A DNA stretch of 64,000 nt from Prevotella sp. (GTDB taxonomy: Bacteria; Bacteroidota; Bacteroidia; Bacteroidales; Bacteroidaceae), in the NCBI GenBank assembly GCA_016291085.1, contig JAEEVW010000002.1:62001-126000 (forward strand), given 5' to 3'. Each line of letters begins with the position of its first letter. Position 1 is the first letter of the stretch. The notes below the pieces were generated by a model. That model did not search any database. It worked only from the letters and a program-made list of their open reading frames with translations, and was not told the DNA's origin. Shown piece by piece: positions 8,481 through 17,030 of the stretch. A program made the translations under genes and the position numbers.

Positions 8481-10688
8481 TTATATTCTGTTGACTTGTT
8501 TGACACCTTTAACGGTACGCAGTTTCTTTATCAGGGCTTCCAAACGCGTGTTGTCGTCAATCATGATGGTAATGTTGCCACTGAACAGCCCGTCGTTGGA
8601 ATCGATATTGATGGAGCGCAGTACCAGTTTTTCTTCTTTCGAGATGATGCTGGTCAGGTTGTTGACGATGCCGATATCGTCGTTGCCGATGACCCGTAAC
8701 GTGATGGAATACTGCGAGTTGCCCTTGCCACTCCATTTGGCTTTGACAATGCGATAGCCGAAACGTTTGCGCAATTCAGGGGCATTCGGACAGTCTGTGC
8801 GGTGGATCTTGATGCCGCCGTTGATGGTCACGAAGCCGAACACCGAATCTCCGTAGATGGGCTGACAACACCGGGCTAGCTGGTAGTCGAGGCCTTTCAG
8901 GTCTTTATCAATAACCAAGACGTCGTCCTGCACATGGACATTCTTCAGTCGCGATTCGTCAAGCACGAAGTTAGCAGCACTTTCGGCTATGTTGTTTCCG
9001 GTGACTGGCTGGTCGCCCTGCTGCAACTCAACATATCGGTCCAGCACGTGGTTGACGTCCATTTCGCCGTTGGCTACCTGACGATAGAAGTCGCTGACCT
9101 CCTTGAAACCTAGCTTGCGGATAAGCACCTGCATGAGGCTGTCGTCCATATCGAGCTTGCGGTTCTTGAACTTGCGTTCCAGCATCTCCTTGGCGAAGAG
9201 GCCTTCCTTGACTTGTGTTTCCTTCAGTGCCAGACGGACTTTCGACTTGGCACGCGACGTCTTGACAATGTTCAGCCAGTCCTGCTTGGGCTTCTGGTTC
9301 GACGAAGTCATGATTTCCACCTGGTCGCCGCTCTGCAGCTGTTGCCGCAGCGTCACCACGCGTCCGTTGATACGTGCTCCTGTACAGGAATTGCCCAGTT
9401 TCGAATGAATGTGGTAAGCGAAATCAAGCACAGTGGCTCCCTTGGGGAATTTATATAGGTCGCCTTTGGGTGTGAAGACAAAGACCTCGTCTTCATAGAG
9501 ATCCATCTTAAACTGATCCATGGCCTCCATACCGTCGCTGGTTTCCAGCATCGAGCGGATATTGGTAAGCCATTCGTCCAGACCTGATTCGCTTCTCACT
9601 CCCTTGTAGCGCCAGTGGGCAGCCACACCGCGTTCAGCCACTTCGTCCATGCGCTCTGTGCGGATTTGTACTTCTACCCATTTGTGCTCTGGGCCTAATA
9701 CGGTGATGTGAAGGCTTTCGTAACCATTTGATTTTGGAACGCTTATCCAGTCTCGTAAACGTTTTGGATTGGGCTGATACATTGACGTAATGATGGCAAA
9801 AGTCTGCCAGCATTGCATCTTTTCTTTTTCGGCTGGTGTGTCCAGAATGACACGGATGGCGAAGAGGTCGTAGACGCCTTCGAAGGGACATTTCTGCTTA
9901 TTCATCTTCTGCCAGATAGAGTGTATCGACTTGGTGCGTCCCTTGATGTGGAAGGAGAGACCGGCTTCCGTCAGTCGTTGCTCGATGGGCTTGATGAAGC
10001 TATCAATATAGGCATCGCGGCTCTTCTTGGTTTCGCTGAGTTTGTCCTTAATCAGATAGTAGGCGTCGTGCTCCATGTATTTCAGCGACAAGTCCTCCAG
10101 TTCGGACTTCAGCTTATAGAGACCGAGCTTGTGGGCCAAAGGAGCATACAGGTAGGCGGCTTCCTCGCTGACTTTATGCTTGGCATCCTCTTGGTCCGTG
10201 TCGCGAATCTGGCGCATCAGGTTCACGCGGTCGGCAATCATAATCAGAATAACGCGCATGTCTTCTGCAAACGAAAGCAGCAAATTACGGAAATTCTCCG
10301 TCTCAATGACGGGGTTCTTCTTATATAATTGCTGTATGCGCTGCAAGCCTCGCAGGATGCGGGCAACAGACTCACCAAAGTCGCTTTGCACGTCGTCGAT
10401 GGTCAGGTAGCCTTCCTCCACGCTGGGGCGTAATAGAATGGCTATGACGGCATCCCGTCGGAGTCCGATTTCTTCGACCACCAGTTGTGCAGTCTGAAAA
10501 CCAAGCAGGACAGGGTTGAGCCCGAATACGTTTCGGTGCATCTGCTGCTCCTCAATGGCTCGCATCAGGTGGTGGCGCATTAGTTGCTCGTCGTCCTTCT
10601 TCATCGAGTCGCCTAGTAATGTGCGTACTACGTTATAAAGGGCCAGCGTTTCTTCCTTTTCCTGTTGGGTAAATTCGAATTTAGTCAT
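8481..10688 (-). CDS. relA: RelA/SpoT-family (p)ppGpp synthetase with degenerate hydrolase domain
   Basis: 735 residues. The order is HD-like domain (about 40-190), synthetase (about 230-350, with RTKSIHSIWQKM, DLFAIRVI, SNGYESLHI and VEVQIRTERMDEVAE), TGS domain (VFTPKGDLYKFPKG onward, about 385-445) and a C-terminal ACT domain. The hydrolase residues are lost: the HP position reads NP, the HD pair is replaced by RP (ILLRPSVEE) and the later HN reads LN. The protein should therefore make but not degrade (p)ppGpp (inference from missing metal ligands). Bacteroidetes often carry two long RSH enzymes, and this would be the RelA-type one. It has a strong promoter just upstream and appears to head an operon with GH51 and the NRPS. 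Confidence 0.92.
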   Translation of the reverse strand: MTKFEFTQQEKEETLALYNVVRTLLGDSMKKDDEQLMRHHLMRAIEEQQMHRNVFGLNPVLLGFQTAQLVVEEIGLRRDAVIAILLRPSVEEGYLTIDDVQSDFGESVARILRGLQRIQQLYKKNPVIETENFRNLLLSFAEDMRVILIMIADRVNLMRQIRDTDQEDAKHKVSEEAAYLYAPLAHKLGLYKLKSELEDLSLKYMEHDAYYLIKDKLSETKKSRDAYIDSFIKPIEQRLTEAGLSFHIKGRTKSIHSIWQKMNKQKCPFEGVYDLFAIRVILDTPAEKEKMQCWQTFAIITSMYQPNPKRLRDWISVPKSNGYESLHITVLGPEHKWVEVQIRTERMDEVAERGVAAHWRYKGVRSESGLDEWLTNIRSMLETSDGMEAMDQFKMDLYEDEVFVFTPKGDLYKFPKGATVLDFAYHIHSKLGNSCTGARINGRVVTLRQQLQSGDQVEIMTSSNQKPKQDWLNIVKTSRAKSKVRLALKETQVKEGLFAKEMLERKFKNRKLDMDDSLMQVLIRKLGFKEVSDFYRQVANGEMDVNHVLDRYVELQQGDQPVTGNNIAESAANFVLDESRLKNVHVQDDVLVIDKDLKGLDYQLARCCQPIYGDSVFGFVTINGGIKIHRTDCPNAPELRKRFGYRIVKAKWSGKGNSQYSITLRVIGNDDIGIVNNLTSIISKEEKLVLRSINIDSNDGLFSGNITIMIDDNTRLEALIKKLRTVKGVKQVNRI

Positions 10689-10698
10689 AATTGAGCTA

Positions 10699-10729
10699 CA
10701 AAGTTACAAAAATAATGCTGAACTGCAAA
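10699..10729 (-). promoter_or_regulatory. Promoter of relA (and probably GH51-NRPS)
   Basis: On the minus strand TTTG is followed after 19 bp by TAACTTTG, an exact match to the Bacteroidetes -33/-7 consensus. The -7 element ends 10 bp upstream of the relA ATG, so the leader is very short. Confidence 0.75.
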
Positions 10730-10785
10730 AGAATTCTTATAAAAAAACGTTTACGTTGATTTTTAAGCAATATTTTGCCTCAGAT

Positions 10786-10817
10786 TTTGGCAGTTTGGAA
10801 AAATTGTCGTAACTTTG
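10786..10817 (+). promoter_or_regulatory. Promoter of kdgK-eda
   Basis: TTTG (10786-10789), 20 bp, TAACTTTG (10810-10817) matches the Bacteroidetes housekeeping consensus. The start codon of kdgK follows 64 bp downstream, leaving an AT-rich leader. It is divergent from the relA promoter. Confidence 0.75.
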
Positions 10818-10881
10818 TCCCCAACATTTTAAAATTTTAAAAACGTATTTCAAACTTTTAATTAACGTAATACTAAAACAA

Positions 10882-11904
10882 ATGGCAAAAATTGTAACAT
10901 TAGGTGAGATTATGCTCCGCCTGTCGCCCATGGGCAACGATCGTTTCATCCAGAGTGAGTCATTCCGCATTATTCCTGGCGGTGGTGAGGCTAACGTAGC
11001 TGTCAGCGTGGCAAACTATGGTCACGAGGCTTACTTCGTATCAAAGTTGCCCAAGCACGAGATTGGCCAGATTGCAGTGAATGCACTCCGCCGTTATGGT
11101 GTCAATACTCAGTTTATTGCTCGCGGTGGTGACCGTGTAGGTCTGTATTATGCCGAGACCGGTGCTTCTATGCGTCCTTCAAAGGTTATCTACGACCGTG
11201 CTCATTCTTCTATCGCTGAGGCTGATCCGAAGGATTTCGATTTCGACGCTATTATGGATGGCGCTGCCTGGTTCCACTGGTCAGGTATCACTCCAGCTAT
11301 CTCTGACAAGGCTGCTGAGCTCACCAAACTGGCTTGTGAGGCTGCTAAGCGTCATGGTGTCACCGTTTCTGTTGACCTGAACTTCCGAAAGAAGCTGTGG
11401 ACTTCAGAGAAGGCTATTTCTATCATGCGTCCTCTGATGCAATATGTTGACGTTTGTATCGGTAATGAGGAAGACGCTGAGCTCTGCCTGGGCTTCAAGC
11501 CCGATGCTGATGTAGAGGGTGGTCAGACTGACGCTGCCGGTTACGAGGGCATCTTCAAGCAGATGATGCAGGAGTTCGGCTTCAAGTATGTCGTCTCTAC
11601 ACTCCGCGAGAGCTACAGCGCTACGTTCAACGGCTGGAAGGCACTGATCTATAATGGCAAGGAGTTCTATCAGAGCAAGCGTTACGAGATCAACCCGATC
11701 ATCGACCGCGTAGGTGGCGGCGACTCATTCTCAGGTGGTCTGATTCATGGTCTGCTCACCAAGCCGACACAGGGCGAGGCCCTCGAGTTTGCTGTAGCAG
11801 CTTCTGCTTTGAAGCACACCATCAATGGTGACTTCAACCTGGTAGGTGTTGACGAAGTGGAGAGTCTGGCTGGCGGTAATGCCAACGGCCGTGTACAGCG
11901 CTAA
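10882..11904 (+). CDS. kdgK: 2-dehydro-3-deoxygluconokinase (PfkB family)
   Basis: 340 residues, a normal length for KDG kinase. It starts with the PfkB pattern (GEIMLRLSP, then PGGGEANVA) and carries the C-terminal signature DRVGGGDSFSGGL, whose Asp is the catalytic base. It phosphorylates 2-keto-3-deoxygluconate to KDPG with ATP in the cytoplasm, a step in uronate (pectin, glucuronoxylan) degradation. The KDPG aldolase gene follows 29 bp later, so the pair forms a two-step module giving pyruvate and glyceraldehyde 3-phosphate. The confident specificity call rests on this pairing; other PfkB sugar kinases look similar. Confidence 0.93.
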   Translation: MAKIVTLGEIMLRLSPMGNDRFIQSESFRIIPGGGEANVAVSVANYGHEAYFVSKLPKHEIGQIAVNALRRYGVNTQFIARGGDRVGLYYAETGASMRPSKVIYDRAHSSIAEADPKDFDFDAIMDGAAWFHWSGITPAISDKAAELTKLACEAAKRHGVTVSVDLNFRKKLWTSEKAISIMRPLMQYVDVCIGNEEDAELCLGFKPDADVEGGQTDAAGYEGIFKQMMQEFGFKYVVSTLRESYSATFNGWKALIYNGKEFYQSKRYEINPIIDRVGGGDSFSGGLIHGLLTKPTQGEALEFAVAASALKHTINGDFNLVGVDEVESLAGGNANGRVQR

Positions 11905-11908
11905 TGGT

Positions 11909-11936
11909 AATTGATAATTGACAATTGATAATTATG
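11909..11936. repeat. Heptanucleotide repeats between kdgK and eda
   Basis: Four 7-bp units (AATTGAT, AATTGAC, AATTGAT, AATTATG). The last unit supplies the ATG of eda, so the repeat sits where a ribosome-binding region would be. Confidence 0.85.
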
Positions 11937-12602
11937 GCAAAGTTTGATAAGTTTCAGGTGATGGCAAAGATTGCCGAGGCACCTATGGTTCCTGTGTTCT
12001 ATCACAAGGACGTAGAAGTTTGCAAGAACGTCATCAAGGCTTGTTACGAGGGTGGTGTACGCGCTTTCGAGTTTACGAATCGCGGCGATTTCGCTCACGA
12101 GGTGTTCGGTGAGCTGTCAAAGTGGGTCAACAAGGAGTGCCCCGAACTGGCTCTCGGTATCGGTAGCGTTGTTGACGCTCCTACTGCATCACTGTACATC
12201 CAGCTGGGTGCCAACTTCGTGGTTGGTCCGCTGTTCAACCCTGATATCGCTATTGTTTGTAACCGTCGTTGCGTGACATACTGTCCGGGCTGTCTCACAC
12301 CTTCTGAGATTGGCAAGGCACAGGAGGTCGGCTGTGACTTCACAAAGGTATTCCCTGGCGACGTTGTTGGTCCAAATCTCATCAAGGGTCTGATGGCTCC
12401 TATGCCTTGGTCGAAGATCATGGTGACTGGCGGTGTTGCTCCCGAGGAGGAGAACCTCACCAAGTGGTTCAAGGCTGGCGTATTCTGCGTAGGCATGGGC
12501 TCGAAGCTCTTCCCCAGCGACAAGGTAAAAGCTGGCGACTGGCAGTATGTGACCGACAAGTGCAAGGAAGCACTCGGTTACTGTGCTAAGACTCGCGCCT
12601 AA
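11934..12602 (+). CDS. eda: KDPG / 4-hydroxy-2-oxoglutarate aldolase
   Basis: 222 residues from the ATG at 11934; an in-frame TTG nine bases earlier falls in the repeat and is not preferred. The class I aldolase features of the KDPG aldolase family are visible: the VPVFYH start of the barrel, the TNRGDF segment with the general-base region, FVVGPLFNP and [12 protein letters not shown], with the Schiff-base Lys in the region before CPGCLTPSE. It cleaves 2-keto-3-deoxy-6-phosphogluconate to pyruvate and glyceraldehyde 3-phosphate. It lies directly downstream of kdgK and before an intrinsic hairpin, so kdgK-eda is a compact operon. Confidence 0.93.
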   Translation: MAKFDKFQVMAKIAEAPMVPVFYHKDVEVCKNVIKACYEGGVRAFEFTNRGDFAHEVFGELSKWVNKECPELALGIGSVVDAPTASLYIQLGANFVVGPLFNPDIAIVCNRRCVTYCPGCLTPSEIGKAQEVGCDFTKVFPGDVVGPNLIKGLMAPMPWSKIMVTGGVAPEEENLTKWFKAGVFCVGMGSKLFPSDKVKAGDWQYVTDKCKEALGYCAKTRA

Positions 12603-12614
12603 CTAACTCTATTC

Positions 12615-12643
12615 TTCCCCTTCTGGCTTGGCTGGAAGGGGAA
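12615..12643 (+). terminator. Hairpin after eda
   Basis: Perfect 9-bp stem TTCCCCTTC / GAAGGGGAA with an 11-nt loop, 12 bp after the eda stop. The U tail is weak (ACTTTATTT), so it may attenuate rather than fully stop transcription into the sensor gene. Confidence 0.6.
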
Positions 12644-12654
12644 ACTTTATTTAC

Positions 12655-15600
12655 ATGAGATTCTGGCTATTCATTATATCTACATTACTCTTAACAGCGT
12701 GTCAACCGTCTGACAAGGCATTGGTAGACAAGCTGAATAGCCTTTCTTATGCCTGTCATTATAGCAATCTCGATTCCACCGAATTATATGCCCGTCAAGT
12801 GCTTCGCATAGCCGACAATTATACGAATGGCCGTGCGGAGGCATTAAACCATCTGGCCTTTGTTCAAATGGCAAAGATGGATTATCAACAGGCGGAGTCT
12901 ACCTTGAACGACATTCCGGAACTTACTGACAATCAGATAGAATTGCTCGTTTGCTATGTGCAGCAAATGCGCCTTTGTCAGCGTCGTTCCCATAACAAGG
13001 ACTTTCACGATTTCCGTGAACGCGCCATCACCTGCATGAAGCGTATCAACGAAGAGCGCAACCAGTTGGACGACCGCCAGCAGCGTCGTCTGCGCTATGG
13101 CGAAACGGAGTTTGCCATCGTCAATTCCACCTATTATTATTATGTGGGTTTGGAGAATCAGTCTATCGATGCTTTGATGGCCATCGACCCCAACGAGGTG
13201 CGTCGCGACACGGCTCAGTATCTGAACTATCTTTACAACGTTGGCGCAGGCGGAATCATCACCGAAGGGAGTGCTGAGGACATCTATCAGGAGGAGATGG
13301 ATTATCTGACACACTGTCTGTCGATTGCCCAGCGTTTCCATTATCCGTATTTCGAGGCGCAGGCCAAGGAGGCTTTAGCCGACCATACTGGCGATCTGCA
13401 ATTGGCTGACGAGGCGCTTCACCTGTTCGAAGACTATGGCGACATCTACCAGATAGCCGGCGCCCATCGTACGCTGGCTTCCTGCTATCATGCGCTTGGC
13501 GACGATGTGATGGCTCTTGAACATCTGAATAAAGCGCTTTCCGATACTACCATCAATCAGGCCCCCGACCTGGTAGCCAGCATTCGCGAACAGCTCAGCG
13601 TGGCGTATGCCGCCCTGAACGATAAGTCGGCCAGCGACAACAACCGCAATCTATATCTCGATATTCAGGAACAGACCCGTCAGGATCGCGAATTGGAGGC
13701 TCGTGCTGCCCAGTACGACAAGGCCTCCGAACAGCTGAACTGGATGCTCATTGCTGTTGTCGGAGCCATTGTGTTACTCGTATTCCTGTTGTGGCTCTTC
13801 AACTACCTCAATCGCCGCAGCAAGGACGACCACCAGTTGGTCGACTTGTTGGAGCAGAAAGCTGAAGACCTGCAGGTGCGTCGGTTGAGTGTCGAGAAAT
13901 CCGAGCGCCGCCATCTTGACCAGCGTGCCAAGGTGTCGATGGTTATGGGCATTCTCCCGTTCATCGACCGCATCCGCCACGAGGTGAGCCGTCTGGGACG
14001 TGCCGATGCTACTGACCGTCAGGATAGTTTGGATTACATCCGTGAACTGACCGACAAGATTAACGAACAGAACGATATGCTGACGCAGTGGATTCAGTTG
14101 CGTCAGGGCGAATTGAATCTTCACATCGAGAGTTTCCCCCTGCAACCGCTGTTCGACATAGTGGCACGTGGTAGGACATCGTTCGAAATCAAGGGAGTCT
14201 CGCTGACAGTAGAACCTACAGAGGCAGTCATCAAAGCCGACCGCGTGCTGACCCTCTTCATGATTAATACGCTGGCTGATAATGCCCGCAAGTTTACGTC
14301 CAAGGGTGGCAATGTTACCGTTTCCGCTTCCGAACAGGCGGACTATGTGGAACTCAGCGTTCAGGACACAGGTTGCGGCATGAATCCCGAACAGCTTGCC
14401 CACGTGTTCGACCATAAAGTCATTGGTGATCATGGCTTTGGTCTGATGAACTGCAAGGGAATCATTGAAAAGTACCGCAAGATGAGCCAGCTCTTCAGCG
14501 TCTGCCAACTGTCGGCAGAGAGCGAACAGGGTAGGGGCTCGCGTTTCTTCTTCCGTCTGCCCAAGGGCGTTAAGAGGGTATGGGTAGGTATAGTAGGTCT
14601 GGTAGGTTTGTTAGGTTTGGTAGGTTCTGTGCCGGCTGCAGCTGTCGACTATCGCAGCCAGGCGCATATCTTTGCCGACTCTGCCTATTTCTGCAATGTT
14701 AACGGACAGTACCAGCGCACCCTTCAGTTTGCCGATTCCTGCCGTCAATGTCTGAACAAGTACTATCAGGAACACTATCCCTATGGCCGCCAGCTCATGC
14801 AGGTCAATGGCGATACATCGCCCCTGCCCGCCGAGATACAATGGCTTCACGACAGTGTCGACATCAACTATCAAGTCATTCTCGATATCCGCAACGAGAG
14901 TGCCATCGCGGCCCTGGCGCTTCACGAGTGGCAGCTCTACGCCTATAATAATAAGGTATATACGCAGCTCTTCAAAGAACTCTCTGCCGACAACACGCTG
15001 ACGGACTATTGTCGCATCATGCAGCAGTCGCAGTCCAACAAGCGCATCGCCATCATCTTGCTGGTAGTCATCCTGATGCTCATCGTTCCTGCCTATTACA
15101 TGCTGTACTATCGCCATAGACTCTACGACCGCCATTGTCGCGAGCGCATGCAGCTCGACAATCTCGAACTGGCTGACGACGAACTGCGCCGCGTGGAGCT
15201 CGAAGATTCCAAACTGCATGTGGCTAACAGCGTGCTCGACAACTGTCTGTCGGCGCTGAAACACGAGACCATGTATTACCCGTCGCATATCCGCCAGCTC
15301 GTCGACAAGGGTGACATCGACTCTTTGTCCGAGGTGACGCTCTACTATCGCGACCTCTATGGCATTCTCAGTGCGCAGGCTATGCGTCAGGTCGAACAGG
15401 TCAAGTTGCACGTCTCGCGCACCACCTTCCTGGGACATCCGGTGCTTGGCAACGACAACATGCTACGCTATCTGGCCGACATCCTGAAACCTCAGTCTGA
15501 CGACGTGCAGCAGAAAGACGACCAATACATCGTCTTCACCATCACCCGCCAGGAGCCTTTGTCCGACATCGACTACCTGCGCTGTCGCCAGATTCTTCGC

Positions 15601-15714
15601 GATCATGGCGACGCCACCCATCGTCGTGCCTGCGGCATCACTCTCGCCACTCACGACTCTCCACTCACCACTATAACAATAACACTTCCAACATATCATC
15701 ATGGACAAGTTTAA
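12655..15714 (+). CDS. Large lipoprotein sensor with TPR-like region, HATPase domain and second membrane module (DUF5112/DUF5113-like)
   Basis: 1019 residues from the ATG at 12655, chosen because it gives a lipoprotein signal peptide with lipobox LTAC. Order: exported helical TPR-like region (about 20-350), membrane segment (about 362-386), coiled stretch, a histidine-kinase type ATPase domain (NTLADNARKF, DTGCGM, GFGLMNCKGI; about 520-640), a repeat-encoded hydrophobic segment (about 643-660), a second exported part, another membrane segment (RIAIILLVVILMLIVP, about 796-818) and a cytoplasmic tail. No canonical H-box was recognised. This matches my memory of large Bacteroidales proteins with DUF5112 and DUF5113 domains. 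It overlaps the response regulator gene by 14 bp, so the two very likely form a signalling pair. Confidence 0.75.
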   Translation: MRFWLFIISTLLLTACQPSDKALVDKLNSLSYACHYSNLDSTELYARQVLRIADNYTNGRAEALNHLAFVQMAKMDYQQAESTLNDIPELTDNQIELLVCYVQQMRLCQRRSHNKDFHDFRERAITCMKRINEERNQLDDRQQRRLRYGETEFAIVNSTYYYYVGLENQSIDALMAIDPNEVRRDTAQYLNYLYNVGAGGIITEGSAEDIYQEEMDYLTHCLSIAQRFHYPYFEAQAKEALADHTGDLQLADEALHLFEDYGDIYQIAGAHRTLASCYHALGDDVMALEHLNKALSDTTINQAPDLVASIREQLSVAYAALNDKSASDNNRNLYLDIQEQTRQDRELEARAAQYDKASEQLNWMLIAVVGAIVLLVFLLWLFNYLNRRSKDDHQLVDLLEQKAEDLQVRRLSVEKSERRHLDQRAKVSMVMGILPFIDRIRHEVSRLGRADATDRQDSLDYIRELTDKINEQNDMLTQWIQLRQGELNLHIESFPLQPLFDIVARGRTSFEIKGVSLTVEPTEAVIKADRVLTLFMINTLADNARKFTSKGGNVTVSASEQADYVELSVQDTGCGMNPEQLAHVFDHKVIGDHGFGLMNCKGIIEKYRKMSQLFSVCQLSAESEQGRGSRFFFRLPKGVKRVWVGIVGLVGLLGLVGSVPAAAVDYRSQAHIFADSAYFCNVNGQYQRTLQFADSCRQCLNKYYQEHYPYGRQLMQVNGDTSPLPAEIQWLHDSVDINYQVILDIRNESAIAALALHEWQLYAYNNKVYTQLFKELSADNTLTDYCRIMQQSQSNKRIAIILLVVILMLIVPAYYMLYYRHRLYDRHCRERMQLDNLELADDELRRVELEDSKLHVANSVLDNCLSALKHETMYYPSHIRQLVDKGDIDSLSEVTLYYRDLYGILSAQAMRQVEQVKLHVSRTTFLGHPVLGNDNMLRYLADILKPQSDDVQQKDDQYIVFTITRQEPLSDIDYLRCRQILRDHGDATHRRACGITLATHDSPLTTITITLPTYHHGQV
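14584..14628. repeat. 9-bp GTAGGT repeats encoding a hydrophobic segment
   Basis: Five 9-bp units of the form GTAGGTNNN (one starts TTAGGT). In frame they read as repeated Val-Gly-Leu/Ile triplets, about 18 hydrophobic residues just before the second exported half of the sensor. This could act as a membrane or signal-anchor segment. Confidence 0.85.
15644..15671. repeat. Heptanucleotide repeats at the 3' end of the sensor gene
   Basis: Four imperfect 7-bp units of the type TCNCCAC. They encode a short Thr/Ser/His-rich stretch near the C-terminus, just before the overlap with the response regulator start. Confidence 0.6.
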
Positions 15715-16417
15715 ACTGATTATCGTCGAGGATGTGCCCCTCGAACTCAAAGGCACGGAAGGCATCGTTCGTAACGAGATTCCCGAGGCAGAGGTCATCG
15801 GTACTGCAGATGACGAGCTGTCCTTCTGGCGTCTCATCAAGAAGCAGCAGCCCGACCTGGTGTTGCTCGACCTGGGACTGGGCGGTTCCACAACCGTTGG
15901 CGTCGAGATTTGCCGACAGACCAAGGAGATGTATCCTCAGGTCAAGATACTCATCTTCACAGGCGAGATTCTCAACGAGAAGCTATGGGTCGACGTGCTC
16001 GATGCCGGAGCCGACGGCATCATTCTCAAGAGTGGCGAACTGCTTACCCGTCACGATGTGCGCTCCGTCATGGAAGGCAAACAGCTCGTTTTCAACGAAC
16101 CCATCCTCGAGCGCATCGTCGAACGCTTCAAGCAGGCCGTCTCCTCACAATTGGCCAGTCAGGAGGCACTCATTGACTACGAGATCGACGAATACGACGA
16201 GCGTTTCCTGCGCCATCTGGCTCTCGGTTATACCAAGGAGCAGATTACCACGCTGCGTGGCATGCCCTTTGGTGTGAAAAGTCTGGAGAAACGCCAGAAC
16301 GAGCTGGTGAAAAAGCTCTTTCCTGGCGGTGAGAGTGTCAATGCCACGCGCCTCGTAGTCCGCGCACTCGAATTGCGCATTCTCGATATCGACAACCTCG
16401 TTCCCGATTCAGAGTGA
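15701..16417 (+). CDS. Response regulator with C-terminal LuxR-like DNA-binding region
   Basis: 238 residues. The receiver domain shows the acidic pair E10/D11 (IIVEDV), the phospho-acceptor D57 (DLVLLDLGLGG) and the conserved Lys region (GIILKSGE). The C-terminal third is helical (HLALGYTKEQIT, then KSLEKRQNELVKKLF) and resembles a LuxR/FixJ-type HTH in which one helix recognises DNA. Its start overlaps the end of the large sensor gene by 14 bp, which indicates translational coupling and a cognate pair. Target genes are not evident here; the AbgT-like membrane gene 31 bp downstream may share the transcript. Confidence 0.85.
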   Translation: MDKFKLIIVEDVPLELKGTEGIVRNEIPEAEVIGTADDELSFWRLIKKQQPDLVLLDLGLGGSTTVGVEICRQTKEMYPQVKILIFTGEILNEKLWVDVLDAGADGIILKSGELLTRHDVRSVMEGKQLVFNEPILERIVERFKQAVSSQLASQEALIDYEIDEYDERFLRHLALGYTKEQITTLRGMPFGVKSLEKRQNELVKKLFPGGESVNATRLVVRALELRILDIDNLVPDSE

Positions 16418-16445
16418 AGAGGTAAGAAGTAAGATGTAAGAGGTA
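16418..16445. repeat. Heptanucleotide repeats after the response regulator
   Basis: Four 7-bp units (AGAGGTA, AGAAGTA, AGATGTA, AGAGGTA) begin at the base after the response regulator stop and end 3 bp before the next ATG. They fill the whole gap and contain purine-rich cores that could serve as a ribosome-binding site. Confidence 0.8.
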
Positions 16446-16448
16446 ATA

Positions 16449-17030
16449 ATGAAACGGATTTTGCCCTATATCGCCTTGGTGCTGGCTTTGGCCCAGCTGC
16501 TGCTCATCCTTACATCGTGGGTGTGGAGTGCTGCCATGCCCTTGAGCGGAGTGCGCAGCATGCTCTCCAGCGAGGGCGTGCGGTGGTATCTGGGACATTT
16601 TGCCGAACTGATGGCATCGCCCGTTCTCGTATGGATTCTGCTGGGTGCGATGGCCTATGGTGCCGTCATCCGATGCCGCAACAACCTGCAGGGCAACAGC
16701 TATCGCTCCAGCCGTGCCCGCATCATTTCTGCCGGTTTCCTAGTGGTTTATGTGTGCATTGTATTGCTACTGACGGTTTTCCCGCATGCCGTACTGCTTT
16801 CCGCCAGCGGATTGCTATGGCCGTCGCCGTTTTCAGCCAGTGTGGTACCCATCACCGCCTTTGGCATCCTCCTTGCTGCCATACTGTACGGTGTCATTGC
16901 TGGCACGTTCCAGACTCTTTCCGAAATCTACGATTCGCTGGTCTATGGCTTGTGCCGGTGTGCTCCGCTACTGCCCGTCTACATCTTGTTCATGCAGCTG
17001 TTCGAGTCATTCCGTTTCGTGCTCCCCTGA
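16449..17030 (+). CDS. Multi-pass membrane protein resembling the N-terminal part of AbgT transporters
   Basis: 193 residues with about five hydrophobic segments (for example LALAQLLLILTSWVW and FLVVYVCIVLLLTVF). The stretch PLSGVRSMLSSEGVRWYLGHF followed by SPVLVWILLGAMAYGA resembles the start of AbgT-family aminobenzoyl-glutamate transporters, which are usually about 500 residues, so this would be a short relative or a half protein. The reading frame is intact and ends naturally, so a fresh truncation is not obvious. Its last 24 bp overlap the 3' end of greA on the other strand. The transport role is inferred from resemblance only. Confidence 0.6.
   Translation: MKRILPYIALVLALAQLLLILTSWVWSAAMPLSGVRSMLSSEGVRWYLGHFAELMASPVLVWILLGAMAYGAVIRCRNNLQGNSYRSSRARIISAGFLVVYVCIVLLLTVFPHAVLLSASGLLWPSPFSASVVPITAFGILLAAILYGVIAGTFQTLSEIYDSLVYGLCRCAPLLPVYILFMQLFESFRFVLP

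Noticed and set aside
14611..15438. 275-codon minus-strand frame antisense to the sensor gene
   Set aside because: No promoter, no motifs, and it lies wholly within a well-supported plus-strand gene coupled to a response regulator.
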